Source: Tabrizicola oligotrophica (GTDB lineage Bacteria; Pseudomonadota; Alphaproteobacteria; Rhodobacterales; Rhodobacteraceae). Taken from it: a stretch of 64,000 nt of DNA. The stretch's first letter is position 1; the number at the start of each line of letters is the position of its first letter. Positions 25,901 through 34,195 of the stretch are shown piece after piece. A program made the position numbers and the translations under genes. The stretch spans positions 186,001-250,000 of the forward strand of contig NZ_JAAIVJ010000002.1 of NCBI RefSeq assembly GCF_011008935.1, written 5' to 3'. The notes under the pieces were generated by a model. The model searched no databases and was not told the DNA's origin. It saw only the letters and a list, made by a program, of their open reading frames with translations.

Positions 25901-28398
25901 TTGTGACGGTTCTTTCGAACCGTCTGATCGCCATGCAGGCAGTCGAGGTGACGGAGGGCGAGAACCTGATCGAGCTTCCCGTTACCGATGACTGGGGGGC
26001 CGGGGTCTATGTCACTGCCTCGGTCCTGCGCCCGATGGATGTGGCGGCGGGCCGCAATCCGACTCGAGCGCTGGGCCTGACCCATGCCGCGATCGACCCC
26101 GGAGCGGCAGCGCTGAAAGCCACCATCGAAGCCCCGGTCGAGACCGCTCCGCGTGGCCCCGTGGACGTGGCGGTGAAGGTCGAGGGCGTGACCGAGGGCG
26201 AGACCGCTTATGTCACCCTTGCCGCCGTCGATGTCGGCATCCTGAACCTGACTGCCTTTGCGGCCCCCGATCCGCAGGGCCATTACTTTGGCCAGCGCAA
26301 GCTGGGGGTGGGCATCCGCGACCTTTATGGTCGCCTGATCGACGGGTTGAACGGCGCCGAGGGTCAGGTGCGCTCGGGCGGGGACGCAGGTGCGCAGGCG
26401 CGGCTGCAATCGCCGCCGCCGACCGAGGAGCTGGTGGCCTATTTCTCTGGCCCGATTGCCGTGGATGGCGATGGCTACGCCCGCGCCTCTTTTGCCCTGC
26501 CGTCCTTCAACGGCTCGGTCAGGCTGATGGCGGTGGCATGGTCAAAATCCGGTTTGGGTCAGGCCAATGCCGATGTGCTGGTGCGCGATCCGGTTGTCGT
26601 CACCGCGTCGGTCCCGCGCTTTCTGGCGCCGGGGGACGAGTCTCGTCTGTTGCTGGAAATCGTCCATGCCACCGGACCCTCGGGCCGGATGGGTCTTGAT
26701 GTCTCCTCGCCGGGGCTGACGCTGGGGCCGGTGCCGTCTGGCGTCGATCTGGGCGACAAGGCCAAGGCGGTCTTTGCCATTCCGGTCACGGCCGGCGACA
26801 TAGGGGTGCAAACCATCGAGGTGGCGCTGACCACTCCTGACGGCAAGCAGTTGAAAAAGACCCTCTCCGTTCCGGTGCAGATCAATGACCCGGCCGTCGT
26901 GCGGGTAAGTCGCCTGACCCTGGCCAAGGGTGAGGAATTCACCTTCGACCAGAACGCCTTTGCCGGGCTGGTCCCCGGTTCGGGCAAGGCCACCATGGCC
27001 GTCGGCCCGATCGCCCGGATCAACGCGCCGGGCATTCTGGCCGCGCTGGACCGCTATCCCTATGGCTGCACCGAGCAGATGACGTCAAAGGCGCTGCCGC
27101 TGTTGTATTTCGATCAGGTGGCAGTTGCGCTGGACCTGCCGCAGGCGAATGACATCAAGGGCCGGGTCGCGGAGAGCATCACGGAAATCCTGATGAACCA
27201 GTCCTCTACCGGCGGCTTCGGCCTCTGGGGGCCATATGATGGCGACATGTGGCTGGATGCCTTTGTCACCGACTTTCTCAGTCGCGCCCGGGCGCGGGGC
27301 TTTGCGGTGCCAGACCTCGCCCTGCGCCGCGCCCTGGACAACCTGCGCAATCAGGTCAATTACTACCCCGACTTCGACAAGGGCGGGGAACCCTTGGCCT
27401 ATGCGCTGATGGTGCTGGCCCGCGAAGGGGCTGCTGCCGTGGGTGATCTGCGCTACTACGCCGATGTCAAGGGCGATGCCTTCGCCACCCCGACCGCCAT
27501 GGCGCAACTTGGGGCCGGGCTTGCCAGTTATGGCGACCAGCCCCGCGCCGATGCGATGTTCCGCCGTGCCGCAGTCGCGCTGGAGGCCCTACAAGGCGCT
27601 GAGGCCGAGCAGATCTTCCGGGCCGACTATGGCACCAGCTTCCGCGACGCGGCCGCCGTTCTGGCGCTGGCGGCCGAGGCGGGCAGTGCCGTGGTTGACA
27701 CGGAGATGCTGACCACCCGCATCGCCACCGACCGAAACCTGTCGACGCAAGAGGCGACATGGGCGCTTCTGGCCGCGAATGCGCTGATCGACCGGGCCGG
27801 GGCCGAAGGCATCACCATTGACGGCACTGCTGCAAATGGTCCTTTGGTCAAGGTTCTGGATGCCACCTCTGCTGCCCCGATCCGGGTGAAGAACGACAGC
27901 GCCGCCGATACCACGCTGACGGTGACAACCTATGGCGTGCCGTCAGAACCCGAACCTGCGGGCGGCACCGGCTACGCCATCACCCGCAGCTATTTCACCT
28001 TGCAGGGGGAACCCGCCGATATGGGCGCGGTCAAGGTTGGGGATCGCTTCGTTGCCGTGCTGGAGATCACGCCCTTCGGCCGGGGCGAAGCGCGGCTCAT
28101 GGTTGCCGATCCCCTGCCGGCGGGGCTGGAGATCGATAACCCGAATCTCATCACCGCCGGGGCGCTGGAGGCGCTTGACTGGCTGGGGCTGGAAAGCGAG
28201 GTCGCCCATTCCGAGTTCCGGCAGGACCGCTTCCTGACCGCGATCGACCGGTATTCGGACCAGCCCTTCAAGCTGGCCTATGTCGTGCGTGCGGTGTCGC
28301 CCGGCACGTTCCACCACCCGGCGGCTTCAGTCGAGGACATGTATCGTCCCGACCTGACCGGGCGGTCGGAAACCGGGCGCCTGACCGTCGCAGAGTGA
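22951..28398 (+). CDS. yfhM: Bacterial alpha-2-macroglobulin with N-terminal PAN/Apple domain
   Basis: This 1815-residue periplasmic protease trap has a signal peptide (about 1-28, ending LSA-QP) without a lipobox. A cysteine-rich PAN/Apple-like segment follows (about 45-90; ACERACLTNPACTAFTFN). Macroglobulin and bait regions come next (VDVFLTTDRGAYRAGETV near 610), then the thioester in PYGCTEQ with Cys1373. In such proteins protease cleavage of the bait exposes the thioester, which captures the attacker. Its stop overlaps the start of pbpC (TGATG), as in the E. coli yfhM-pbpC pair. That suggests protection and repair of the envelope together. Confidence 0.93.
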   Translation: MRAFRILALAGAISALCLAAAGGLSAQPLIPERRLVLTENTDLPGGDLQSIFDTTIEACERACLTNPACTAFTFNTRKAACFPKSQPGEAEAFSGALSGFVIAAEAGAADRAGTRADELTFVQPWELQGILEQAGNLGNAHVTGPFTAEDHFRSAAEAEANGDPATASRFVGAGLNLTDAAADWAEYSRLLYEAGLQDQNNRRQYHEQSYQAAVNAYLRADGAALQHTILVGMGQALEAIDRGRDTVQALRLAQSLQMRDDTAAALEDAIGKYGFRIIDHEVQADSARPRLCVNFSEDLVKSGVDYATFVQLPAPDLTVSFDGWRQLCVEGVAHGSRQTVSFREGLPAADGQTLAKSIDITAYVRDRSPGVRFPGRGYVLPRSDAVAIPVETVNTDKLELALFRVTDRNLLRSVQNGYLGQPMMEFQEYDFSSQIGTEIWTGTATVPQEVNRDLTTRLPLAEALAGQPAGVYALRAAVPGVDPYVVPAGWQWFVVSDLGLTTLSGVDGLHVFVRSLGTAGAKEAVSVELLSRANEVLATASTDAMGYARFDAGLALGKGSAAPAMVVAKDGAGDMAFLSLTDPEFDLSDRGVEGREAAPPVDVFLTTDRGAYRAGETVFATALARDPQARAVEGLPLTAILKRPDGVEYSRALVGDAGAGGHVFQLPIAGSAPRGVWRLEVFADLEADALTSKTVLVEDFLPERIDFDLDLAAAEIRLRDAPDLTLAARYLFGAPGADLAVEGEVLLRTAKELDGFPGYSFGRHDQPFDAVMEPIAPARTDSNGAATLALALPAVEDPGRPVELRATVRVAEGSGRPVERQITRLLAPSAPMIGVKPLFEDVAAEGSEARFSLVGIGPDLKPASMKARYTINRIETEYQWYQQGGNWNWEPVTSRQRAGEGEVSLAGQPVEIAVPVQWGEYEILLEGLDGVPAATSITFYAGWYGGADASATPDMLELSLDKPAYKPGDTATLRVVPRAAGTALVTVLSNRLIAMQAVEVTEGENLIELPVTDDWGAGVYVTASVLRPMDVAAGRNPTRALGLTHAAIDPGAAALKATIEAPVETAPRGPVDVAVKVEGVTEGETAYVTLAAVDVGILNLTAFAAPDPQGHYFGQRKLGVGIRDLYGRLIDGLNGAEGQVRSGGDAGAQARLQSPPPTEELVAYFSGPIAVDGDGYARASFALPSFNGSVRLMAVAWSKSGLGQANADVLVRDPVVVTASVPRFLAPGDESRLLLEIVHATGPSGRMGLDVSSPGLTLGPVPSGVDLGDKAKAVFAIPVTAGDIGVQTIEVALTTPDGKQLKKTLSVPVQINDPAVVRVSRLTLAKGEEFTFDQNAFAGLVPGSGKATMAVGPIARINAPGILAALDRYPYGCTEQMTSKALPLLYFDQVAVALDLPQANDIKGRVAESITEILMNQSSTGGFGLWGPYDGDMWLDAFVTDFLSRARARGFAVPDLALRRALDNLRNQVNYYPDFDKGGEPLAYALMVLAREGAAAVGDLRYYADVKGDAFATPTAMAQLGAGLASYGDQPRADAMFRRAAVALEALQGAEAEQIFRADYGTSFRDAAAVLALAAEAGSAVVDTEMLTTRIATDRNLSTQEATWALLAANALIDRAGAEGITIDGTAANGPLVKVLDATSAAPIRVKNDSAADTTLTVTTYGVPSEPEPAGGTGYAITRSYFTLQGEPADMGAVKVGDRFVAVLEITPFGRGEARLMVADPLPAGLEIDNPNLITAGALEALDWLGLESEVAHSEFRQDRFLTAIDRYSDQPFKLAYVVRAVSPGTFHHPAASVEDMYRPDLTGRSETGRLTVAE

Positions 28399-30437
28399 TG
28401 CGGGCGCGGTTCCTTCTGGCATTGGCGGCGGGGCTGGTCCTTGCCGCCACTGGCCGTGACCGGCTGGACAGCTGGATCGACGCCACCCGCCTGCCGCCCC
28501 TTGTGCCGAGTGCTTCCGTGCAGGTGCTGGACCGCGAGGGGGCGCTGCTGCGTGCCTATACGGTGGCCGATGGTCGCTGGCGGCTGGCGGTTGCTCCTGC
28601 CGACGTGGACCCGGATTTTGCCGCAGCGCTCATGGCCTATGAGGACAAGCGGTTTCTGGCACACGACGGCGTCGACCTCCGCGCACTCGCCCGCGCGCTG
28701 GGGCAGGCAGTCTGGAATGGCCGCATCGTTTCGGGCGGGTCGACGCTGACGATGCAGGTCGCGCGGCTTCTGGAAGAAGGCACGACGGGGCAGGTCTCGG
28801 GCAAACTGCGGCAGATGCGCGTGGCATGGGCCTTGGAGCGGCGGCTTACCAAGGACGAAATCCTTGGGCTATATCTGATGCTTGCGCCCTATGGTGGCAA
28901 TCTGGAAGGGATCCGCGCCGCAACGCTGGCCTATTTCGGCAAGGAACCGGCGCGTCTGACACCTGCCGAGATCGCCCTGCTGGTCGCCATCCCGCAAAGC
29001 CCGGAGACCCGCCGCCCCGACCGCCACATTGCCCGCGCCACCGCCGCGCGGGACCGGGTTCTGGCGCGGGCCGAACGCGACGGGCTGATCGACGCCGAAC
29101 AGGCGCGCGCGGCGCGGACCGAGCTTGTCCCCGCCAGCCGCAAGGCCTTTCCGGCTCTCGCCCCCCATATGGCCGACCGCGCCCGTGCCGCCGACCCTGC
29201 GGCGCAGATCCATCACCTGACCCTCGACCGTGGCCTGCAATCGGCCTTCGAGGCGCTGGCGGCTGAGGGCGTCGCCGGGCAGGGCGACCGGCTGCAGATC
29301 GCGCTGGTGGCGGCCGATCACCGGACAGGGGAAATTCTGGCCTCCGTCGGTTCCTCGGCTTTCACCGATGACGCCCGCGCCGGCTTTGTCGACATGACGC
29401 AGGCCCTGCGCAGCCCCGGCTCCACGCTGAAACCCCTGGTCTATGGTCTGGCCTTTGACGAGGGCCTCGCCCATCCCGAAACCCTGATCGAAGATCGCCC
29501 GACGGATTTTTCCGGCTATCGCCCGCAGAATTTCGACCGCCAGTTTCGCGGCACCATCCGCGTGCGCGAGGCGCTGCAACAATCGCTGAACATCCCTGTC
29601 GTGGCGCTGATCGAGGCGCTGGGACCGGCGCGGCTGTTGACCGCACTCGACAGGGCCGGCGTGAAATATGACCTGCCGCCGGGTCAGCCGGGTCTGGCGA
29701 TTGCGCTCGGTGGCATTGGCGTGACGCTGCAAGACATGGTGCAGCTCTACGCCGGGCTCGCGCGGGGCGGCGTTGCGTTGCCGTTGCGCTGGCGGATGGC
29801 GGATGGCGGCGGCGAGGGCCAGCGCTTGCTGGCCACGACGAGCGCATGGTTTGTCGGTGACATCCTTGCCGGGCTTGCCCCGCCGCCCGGAGCGCCGCAG
29901 AACCGGCTGGCCTACAAGACCGGAACCTCCTATGGCCACCGCGATGCCTGGGCCATCGGCTATGACGGGCGGCATGTGATCGGGGTCTGGATGGGCCGCC
30001 CGGACGGCACGCCGGTTCCGGGGGCCTTCGGCGCCGATCTGGCAGCGCCGGTACTGTTTCAGGCCTTTGCCCGCCTGAAGCCGGGTCTCGCCCCGCAAGC
30101 TGCCGCCCCACCCGCAACGCTGCTGCTGGCCAATGCCCAGCTGCCGCAGCCCTTGCAGCGCTTCCGCAGCCGCTCGGCGGCGTTCGAGGCGGCGGCCGAC
30201 GCCCCCGTCGTCGCCTTCCCGCCCGACGGGGCCGAGGTGGAACTGTTGCAGGCTGGCCTGATGGCCAAGGTCGAAGGCGGCACCGCCCCCTTCACCTGGC
30301 TTGCCAATGGCCGCCCGGTCGCCGTCGCCTTGCGTGACCGCGCGGTGATGCTGCCGGGGCTGGGACAAGGCTTCGTCACCCTGTCGGTGATCGACGCCGC
30401 CGGTCGGTCCGCCCGGGCCACCGTGCGTTTGCGTTAG
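28398..30437 (+). CDS. pbpC: Penicillin-binding protein 1C, bifunctional
   Basis: This 679-residue protein has an N-terminal anchor (RARFLLALAAGLVLAAT). The GT51 transglycosylase domain has the catalytic Glu in AYEDKRFLAHDGVD near residue 81 and GGSTLTMQVARLL. The transpeptidase has SxxK at S342-T-L-K345 (SPGSTLKPLVYG), SLN and KTGTSYGHRDAW. A C-terminal beta domain typical of PBP1C follows. Translation is coupled to the macroglobulin gene (TGATG). It converges with the thiolase gene with six bases between them. Confidence 0.94.
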   Translation: MRARFLLALAAGLVLAATGRDRLDSWIDATRLPPLVPSASVQVLDREGALLRAYTVADGRWRLAVAPADVDPDFAAALMAYEDKRFLAHDGVDLRALARALGQAVWNGRIVSGGSTLTMQVARLLEEGTTGQVSGKLRQMRVAWALERRLTKDEILGLYLMLAPYGGNLEGIRAATLAYFGKEPARLTPAEIALLVAIPQSPETRRPDRHIARATAARDRVLARAERDGLIDAEQARAARTELVPASRKAFPALAPHMADRARAADPAAQIHHLTLDRGLQSAFEALAAEGVAGQGDRLQIALVAADHRTGEILASVGSSAFTDDARAGFVDMTQALRSPGSTLKPLVYGLAFDEGLAHPETLIEDRPTDFSGYRPQNFDRQFRGTIRVREALQQSLNIPVVALIEALGPARLLTALDRAGVKYDLPPGQPGLAIALGGIGVTLQDMVQLYAGLARGGVALPLRWRMADGGGEGQRLLATTSAWFVGDILAGLAPPPGAPQNRLAYKTGTSYGHRDAWAIGYDGRHVIGVWMGRPDGTPVPGAFGADLAAPVLFQAFARLKPGLAPQAAAPPATLLLANAQLPQPLQRFRSRSAAFEAAADAPVVAFPPDGAEVELLQAGLMAKVEGGTAPFTWLANGRPVAVALRDRAVMLPGLGQGFVTLSVIDAAGRSARATVRLR

Positions 30438-30443
30438 GGCCGC

Positions 30444-31613
30444 TCACACCCGTTCGATGGCAAGCGCAATGCCTTGCCCGCCGCCGATGCACATGGTCAC
30501 CAGCGCGGTCTTGCCGCCCGTCCGCTCCAGTTCATAAAGCGCTTTCGTGGTGAGGATAGCGCCGGTCGCCCCAACCGGATGGCCCAGGGCGATCGCTCCG
30601 CCATTGGGGTTCACGCGCGCAGGGTCCAGCCCGAGGCCGCGGTTCACGGCGATGGCCTGTGCCGCGAAAGCCTCGTTCGATTCCACCACCTCGAAATCGG
30701 CGGGGTTCAGACCCAGCCTGGCGCAAAGCTGCTGCACCGCCGGGATCGGCCCCAGCCCCATCACCCGCGGGGCGACGCCCGCCACCGCATATCCCATGAT
30801 CCGCGCCCGCGGTGTCCGGCCGCCCAAGGCATCGCCGCGCGCCAGCACCAGCGCCGCCGCGCCATCATTGATGCCAGAGGCATTGCCGGCCGTCACCGTC
30901 CCCTCCTTCTGGAAGGCCGGGCGCAGGCCGGCCAGCGCTTCGGCGGTCGTGGCCTTCGGGTGTTCGTCCACGGCAAAGGACACCGTGCCCTTGCGGCCCG
31001 CCAGGTCCAGCGGCGCGATCTGATCGGCAAACCGCCCTTCGGCAATCGCACGGGCGGCGCGGGTCTGGCTTTCCAGAGCAAAGGCATCCTGATCGGCGCG
31101 GGAAATGCCGCCCTCGGCCGCAACGTGCTCGGCGGTGATGCCCATGTGGCCGGTGCCAAACGGACAGGTCAAGGCGCCGGTCATCATGTCGATGGCCTTG
31201 GTGTCCCCCATCTTCTGCCCAAAGCGCGCGGTCTGCAGGATATAGGGCGCGCGGCTCATGCACTCCGCCCCGCCCGCCAGCGCCAGATCGGCATCGCCCA
31301 GCATCAGCATCTGCGCCGCCGACACAATGGCCTGCGCCCCCGAGCCGCAAAGCCGGTTGACGTTCATCGCCACTGCGCCTTCGGCCATGCCCGCATTGAT
31401 CGCGGCAACCCGGCTCAGGTACATGTCGCGCGGCTCGGTATTGAGGACATGGCCGAAAACCGCTGTGCCGATCTGCCCCGCCTCAACCCCCGCCCGTGCA
31501 ATCGCGGCTTTTGCCACATGGCTGGCAAGGTCAATCGGACCAAGGCCCGACAGGCTGCCGCCAAAGCTGCCGATGGCGGTGCGGGCGGCAGAGAGGATGA
31601 AGACGTCGGTCAT
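30444..31613 (-). CDS. Acetyl-CoA C-acetyltransferase (thiolase)
   Basis: This 389-residue thiolase has the nucleophilic Cys89 in NVNRLCGSGAQAI, the His in GHPVGATGA and the second Cys in CIGGGQGIAL. It could split acetoacetyl-CoA to two acetyl-CoA, the last step for acetoacetate released by the homogentisate pathway. This is supported by its place as third gene of the MarR-maiA-thiolase unit, with ATGA overlap to maiA. Acetoacetate must first be activated to its CoA ester, and that enzyme is not in the window. A general biosynthetic thiolase role is the alternative. Confidence 0.9.
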   Translation of the reverse strand: MTDVFILSAARTAIGSFGGSLSGLGPIDLASHVAKAAIARAGVEAGQIGTAVFGHVLNTEPRDMYLSRVAAINAGMAEGAVAMNVNRLCGSGAQAIVSAAQMLMLGDADLALAGGAECMSRAPYILQTARFGQKMGDTKAIDMMTGALTCPFGTGHMGITAEHVAAEGGISRADQDAFALESQTRAARAIAEGRFADQIAPLDLAGRKGTVSFAVDEHPKATTAEALAGLRPAFQKEGTVTAGNASGINDGAAALVLARGDALGGRTPRARIMGYAVAGVAPRVMGLGPIPAVQQLCARLGLNPADFEVVESNEAFAAQAIAVNRGLGLDPARVNPNGGAIALGHPVGATGAILTTKALYELERTGGKTALVTMCIGGGQGIALAIERV

Positions 31614-32239
31614 TGGGGTTTCACCTTGTCGGGATGGGCGGCGGCGATGGCCGGGATCGCCTGCAACTCTGCCACGATGCGCGCGATTTGCGAGTGCGAC
31701 GTCACGTCCACCCCCCAGCGCTGGGCGTTATAGACCTGTGGCACAAGGCAAAGGTCGGCCATGGTCACGCGGTCGCCATGGCAGAACCGGCCGGTGGCGG
31801 CATGGTCCAACATGACCTCCAGCGCCGCCAGCCCCTCGCTGATGAATTTCTGCTGCCAGGCTTGCATGGTGATCGCTCCGCCCGAGGCGCTTTCGGCAAA
31901 GCGGCCAACACGCAGGTTGCAGACCGGGTGGATTTCCATCGCCACCGCATAGGACAAGGCCCGCACCCGGGCGCGTCCTGCCGGGTCGTCGGGCAGGAAA
32001 CCGGCCTGGCGGGTCTCGTCCAGATATTCGATGATCGCCAGCGACTGGGTCAGCGACAGCCCGTCAATCTCCAGTGTCGGAACCAGACCCTGCGGATTGC
32101 GCGCAAGGTTTTCGGCGCCGGTCTGTTCGGCCTTGAGCAGGTCGACAGGGGCCAGCGCAAACGGCTCTCCGACAAGGTTCAGCGCCATGCGCACCCGGTA
32201 AGCGGCGGAAGAGCGCCAGTAGTCGTGAAGCTTGGTCAT
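31610..32239 (-). CDS. maiA: Maleylacetoacetate isomerase (zeta-class glutathione transferase)
   Basis: This 209-residue GST has the zeta signature SSAAYRVRMALNL near residue 10, where the Ser and nearby residues bind glutathione. It also has NPQGLVPTLEIDG, LTQSLAIIEYLDE and DLCLVPQVYNAQRW. It isomerises maleylacetoacetate to fumarylacetoacetate using glutathione. That is the step between HmgA and FahA, encoded 2 kb away on the other strand. It overlaps both neighbours by 4 bases (MarR upstream, thiolase downstream). Confidence 0.92.
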   Translation of the reverse strand: MTKLHDYWRSSAAYRVRMALNLVGEPFALAPVDLLKAEQTGAENLARNPQGLVPTLEIDGLSLTQSLAIIEYLDETRQAGFLPDDPAGRARVRALSYAVAMEIHPVCNLRVGRFAESASGGAITMQAWQQKFISEGLAALEVMLDHAATGRFCHGDRVTMADLCLVPQVYNAQRWGVDVTSHSQIARIVAELQAIPAIAAAHPDKVKPQ

Positions 32240-32658
32240 TTGTCCTCGTAAAGCTTTTGCAGCCCGGCGCGGAACTCGGGGGAAAGTGCGCCAAGTTGCG
32301 CGATGATTTCGGCCTGATAAGTGTCCGCAATCGGCATGATGCGTGCGATCAGCTCGCGCCCCTTGCGCGTCAGCCGCATGTCCAGAAGCCGCCGATCCTC
32401 GGCGTTCTCGCGCTTTTCGATCAGGCCTGACGTTTCAAGCCGCGCTGCGGCCCGGCTGACCTTGGATTTGTCCATATCCACCCGCGCGTGGATTTCCCGC
32501 ACCGAGACGGCATCCGACTGCGCCAGATGCGCCAGCACCCGCCATTCCGGGATGCTCAGCCCGAACTCGGCCTTGTAGCGTTCGGCAAACTCGCGCGAAA
32601 TGCGGCTCGAGACCACGGCAAGCTGATAGGGCAGAAAGGCAGAGAGATCGAAACTCAT
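32236..32658 (-). CDS. MarR-family regulator of the homogentisate genes
   Basis: This 140-residue winged-helix protein has IPEWRVLAHLAQSDAVSVREI, the recognition helix DKSKVSRAAARLETSGLIEKR and wing DRRLLDMRLTRKGREL. It heads an overlapping operon with maiA and the thiolase and is divergent from a permease gene, so it most likely controls the homogentisate cluster. A palindrome in the hmgA promoter is a candidate target. The start MSFDLSAFLPYQLAV is preferred; 22 further codons upstream are open but are not MarR-like. Confidence 0.87.
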   Translation of the reverse strand: MSFDLSAFLPYQLAVVSSRISREFAERYKAEFGLSIPEWRVLAHLAQSDAVSVREIHARVDMDKSKVSRAAARLETSGLIEKRENAEDRRLLDMRLTRKGRELIARIMPIADTYQAEIIAQLGALSPEFRAGLQKLYEDK

Positions 32659-32789
32659 GGCGGCACCTGGGCGGGACTGGCCAAAGCCTGCCCGCAAGCG
32701 GGCGACGGCGCAAGGGCCGATCACGGAGAGCTTGATTGACCTTGGCGGGCGGGCGCATTAGGGCACCGCGATCCTTGTGAGGCATTCGA

Positions 32790-33887
32790 ATGACGCGCCG
32801 GACGAAATTTCTGCTGTTGGCGACGGGCATCGCCGGCTTCGTCATTCTGGGGCTCGCCCAGGCAATCTTCGGGCCGGTGCTGCCGGTCTATGCCCGGATT
32901 TTCGGGCTGGAGATTTCCGCCGTCGGCTGGGTGCTTTCGGTGTTCTGGGCTGGCAGCCTGACGGCGGTCGGGGCGGTCTATGCGGCGCCGACGGTCATCG
33001 GCCCGAAAACCGGACTTCTGTCCGCCGCTGCCGGAACCGCACTGCTGGCCCTGATGAGCAACTGGGCCATGGTTCTGGCAGGCGCCTGCGTGTTCGGCTT
33101 TGGCTATGGCGTGATTGCCGCAGTCTGGAACCCGCGGGTTCTGGCCGCTTTCGGCGCTCGCGGCCCAGCGATGATGAGCCTGATGAACGCGCTGTTCACG
33201 CTTGGCGCCATTGCCGCGCCGCAAGTGTTTCTGGGGCTGGGGCAGGATCCGGCCGCGGTGTTCTGGGTATTCACGATCTTCGCGGGTCTTGTTGCTGTCG
33301 CAACGCTGGCGATGGGCGATACCCGCGCCGCTCCGGCACGGGCCGGGGGCGACGGCCGGATCGATTGGTCCATCCTTGGCTTTGCCTTCCTTGGCATCGG
33401 GCTGGAATCCAGCCTTGTCGGGCTTGGCCCAACGGGTCTTGCTCAGGCCGGAGAAACACCGGAAGCGGCCGCGCGGCTGTTGTCGCTGTTCTTCATCAGC
33501 TATCTGGTGGCGCGGCTGTCGCTGGTGGTGATCGCCCATCGCATCGCGCCCTTCGCGATCTATGCGGCGACGCTCGCGCTGCTGGCGGTTCTGACCTTTG
33601 CCGCGATTGCCGGTGACGCCGGGTTCTGGTTTCCTTTCATGGGGTTTGCCTGCGGCTACATCTTCCACGGCGAGTACCTCACCGGCTTGCGGCGCATGGG
33701 CGCCACCACGCGGGTTTCCGCCCTGCTTCTGGCCGCGGGAATGCTTGGCGCCATCGTGCAGCCGGTTCTCATCACGCAGGCCCTGAGCGGCCTGGGGCCG
33801 AAGGGCTTTTTCCAGATCATCCTTGGTGTGGCGCTGGGGCTGAGCGTTCTGGCCGGCTTGAACCTGCGCCGGCTGACGCGGGCCTAG
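32790..33887 (+). CDS. MFS permease, probably for an aromatic acid or related substrate
   Basis: This 365-residue permease has about 11-12 hydrophobic segments and a short N-terminal cytoplasmic tail ([21 protein letters not shown]). No substrate-specific motif is recognised. The position suggests a role in import (or export) of the aromatic compound handled by the cluster: divergent from the MarR-maiA-thiolase operon and upstream of hmgA. Its stop overlaps a small minus-strand ORF by three bases. Confidence 0.85.
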   Translation: MTRRTKFLLLATGIAGFVILGLAQAIFGPVLPVYARIFGLEISAVGWVLSVFWAGSLTAVGAVYAAPTVIGPKTGLLSAAAGTALLALMSNWAMVLAGACVFGFGYGVIAAVWNPRVLAAFGARGPAMMSLMNALFTLGAIAAPQVFLGLGQDPAAVFWVFTIFAGLVAVATLAMGDTRAAPARAGGDGRIDWSILGFAFLGIGLESSLVGLGPTGLAQAGETPEAAARLLSLFFISYLVARLSLVVIAHRIAPFAIYAATLALLAVLTFAAIAGDAGFWFPFMGFACGYIFHGEYLTGLRRMGATTRVSALLLAAGMLGAIVQPVLITQALSGLGPKGFFQIILGVALGLSVLAGLNLRRLTRA

Positions 33888-34042
33888 AAGCGACGGTTGA
33901 ACAGGCCCGCGTCACGCATGGCGTGACCGCCGGTCAACATCTGCCAGATACGCAGCATGGCCAGATCATCGGTTTGGCCGTGCTGACCCGATCCGTCCTG
34001 CAGTCGCAACACCCGGATTCCATCGACATATTCCACAGACAT
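33884..34042 (-). CDS. Candidate small protein of 52 residues
   Basis: The reading frame [20 protein letters not shown] continues to a C-terminal DAGLFNRRF. It fills the gap between the permease and hmgA on the opposite strand. A GGAAAGGGAAATGTG stretch gives a plausible ribosome-binding site seven bases before the ATG. Codon choice is mostly G/C-ending but less strictly than in neighbours, and the composition looks protein-like (one Trp, balanced charges, no long low-complexity run). No domain is recognised. It lies antisense to the hmgA leader region and could instead be an accident of open sequence. Confidence 0.42.
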   Translation of the reverse strand: MSVEYVDGIRVLRLQDGSGQHGQTDDLAMLRIWQMLTGGHAMRDAGLFNRRF

Positions 34043-34118
34043 CACATTTCCCTTTCCATCGCAGGCCCCTGCCTCGACCGAAAGTTTGCGCCAAGGCTGT
34101 TAACAAAGGATTGCGGGC

Positions 34119-34150
34119 TTGACTTCGTTGCAGGTGCAACGATATTTTAT
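34119..34150 (+). promoter_or_regulatory. hmgA promoter with palindromic operator in the spacer
   Basis: TTGACT (34119-34124) and an AT-rich TATTTTAT (34143-34150) form a likely -35/-10 pair with an 18-base spacer. The spacer contains the perfect palindrome CGTTGCA-GG-TGCAACG (34126-34141). This is a 7+2+7 site placed so that a bound dimer would block RNA polymerase. The length fits a MarR-type dimer. The hmgA start codon is at 34196. Confidence 0.65.
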
Positions 34151-34195
34151 GGATCAAAGACTCATCAAATCTGCAGCGATTCCGCGAGGCCCCCC

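Noticed and set aside
24685-26409. A 574-codon minus-strand frame inside the macroglobulin gene
   Set aside because: It is antisense to conserved macroglobulin sequence, with no start context and no recognisable domain.
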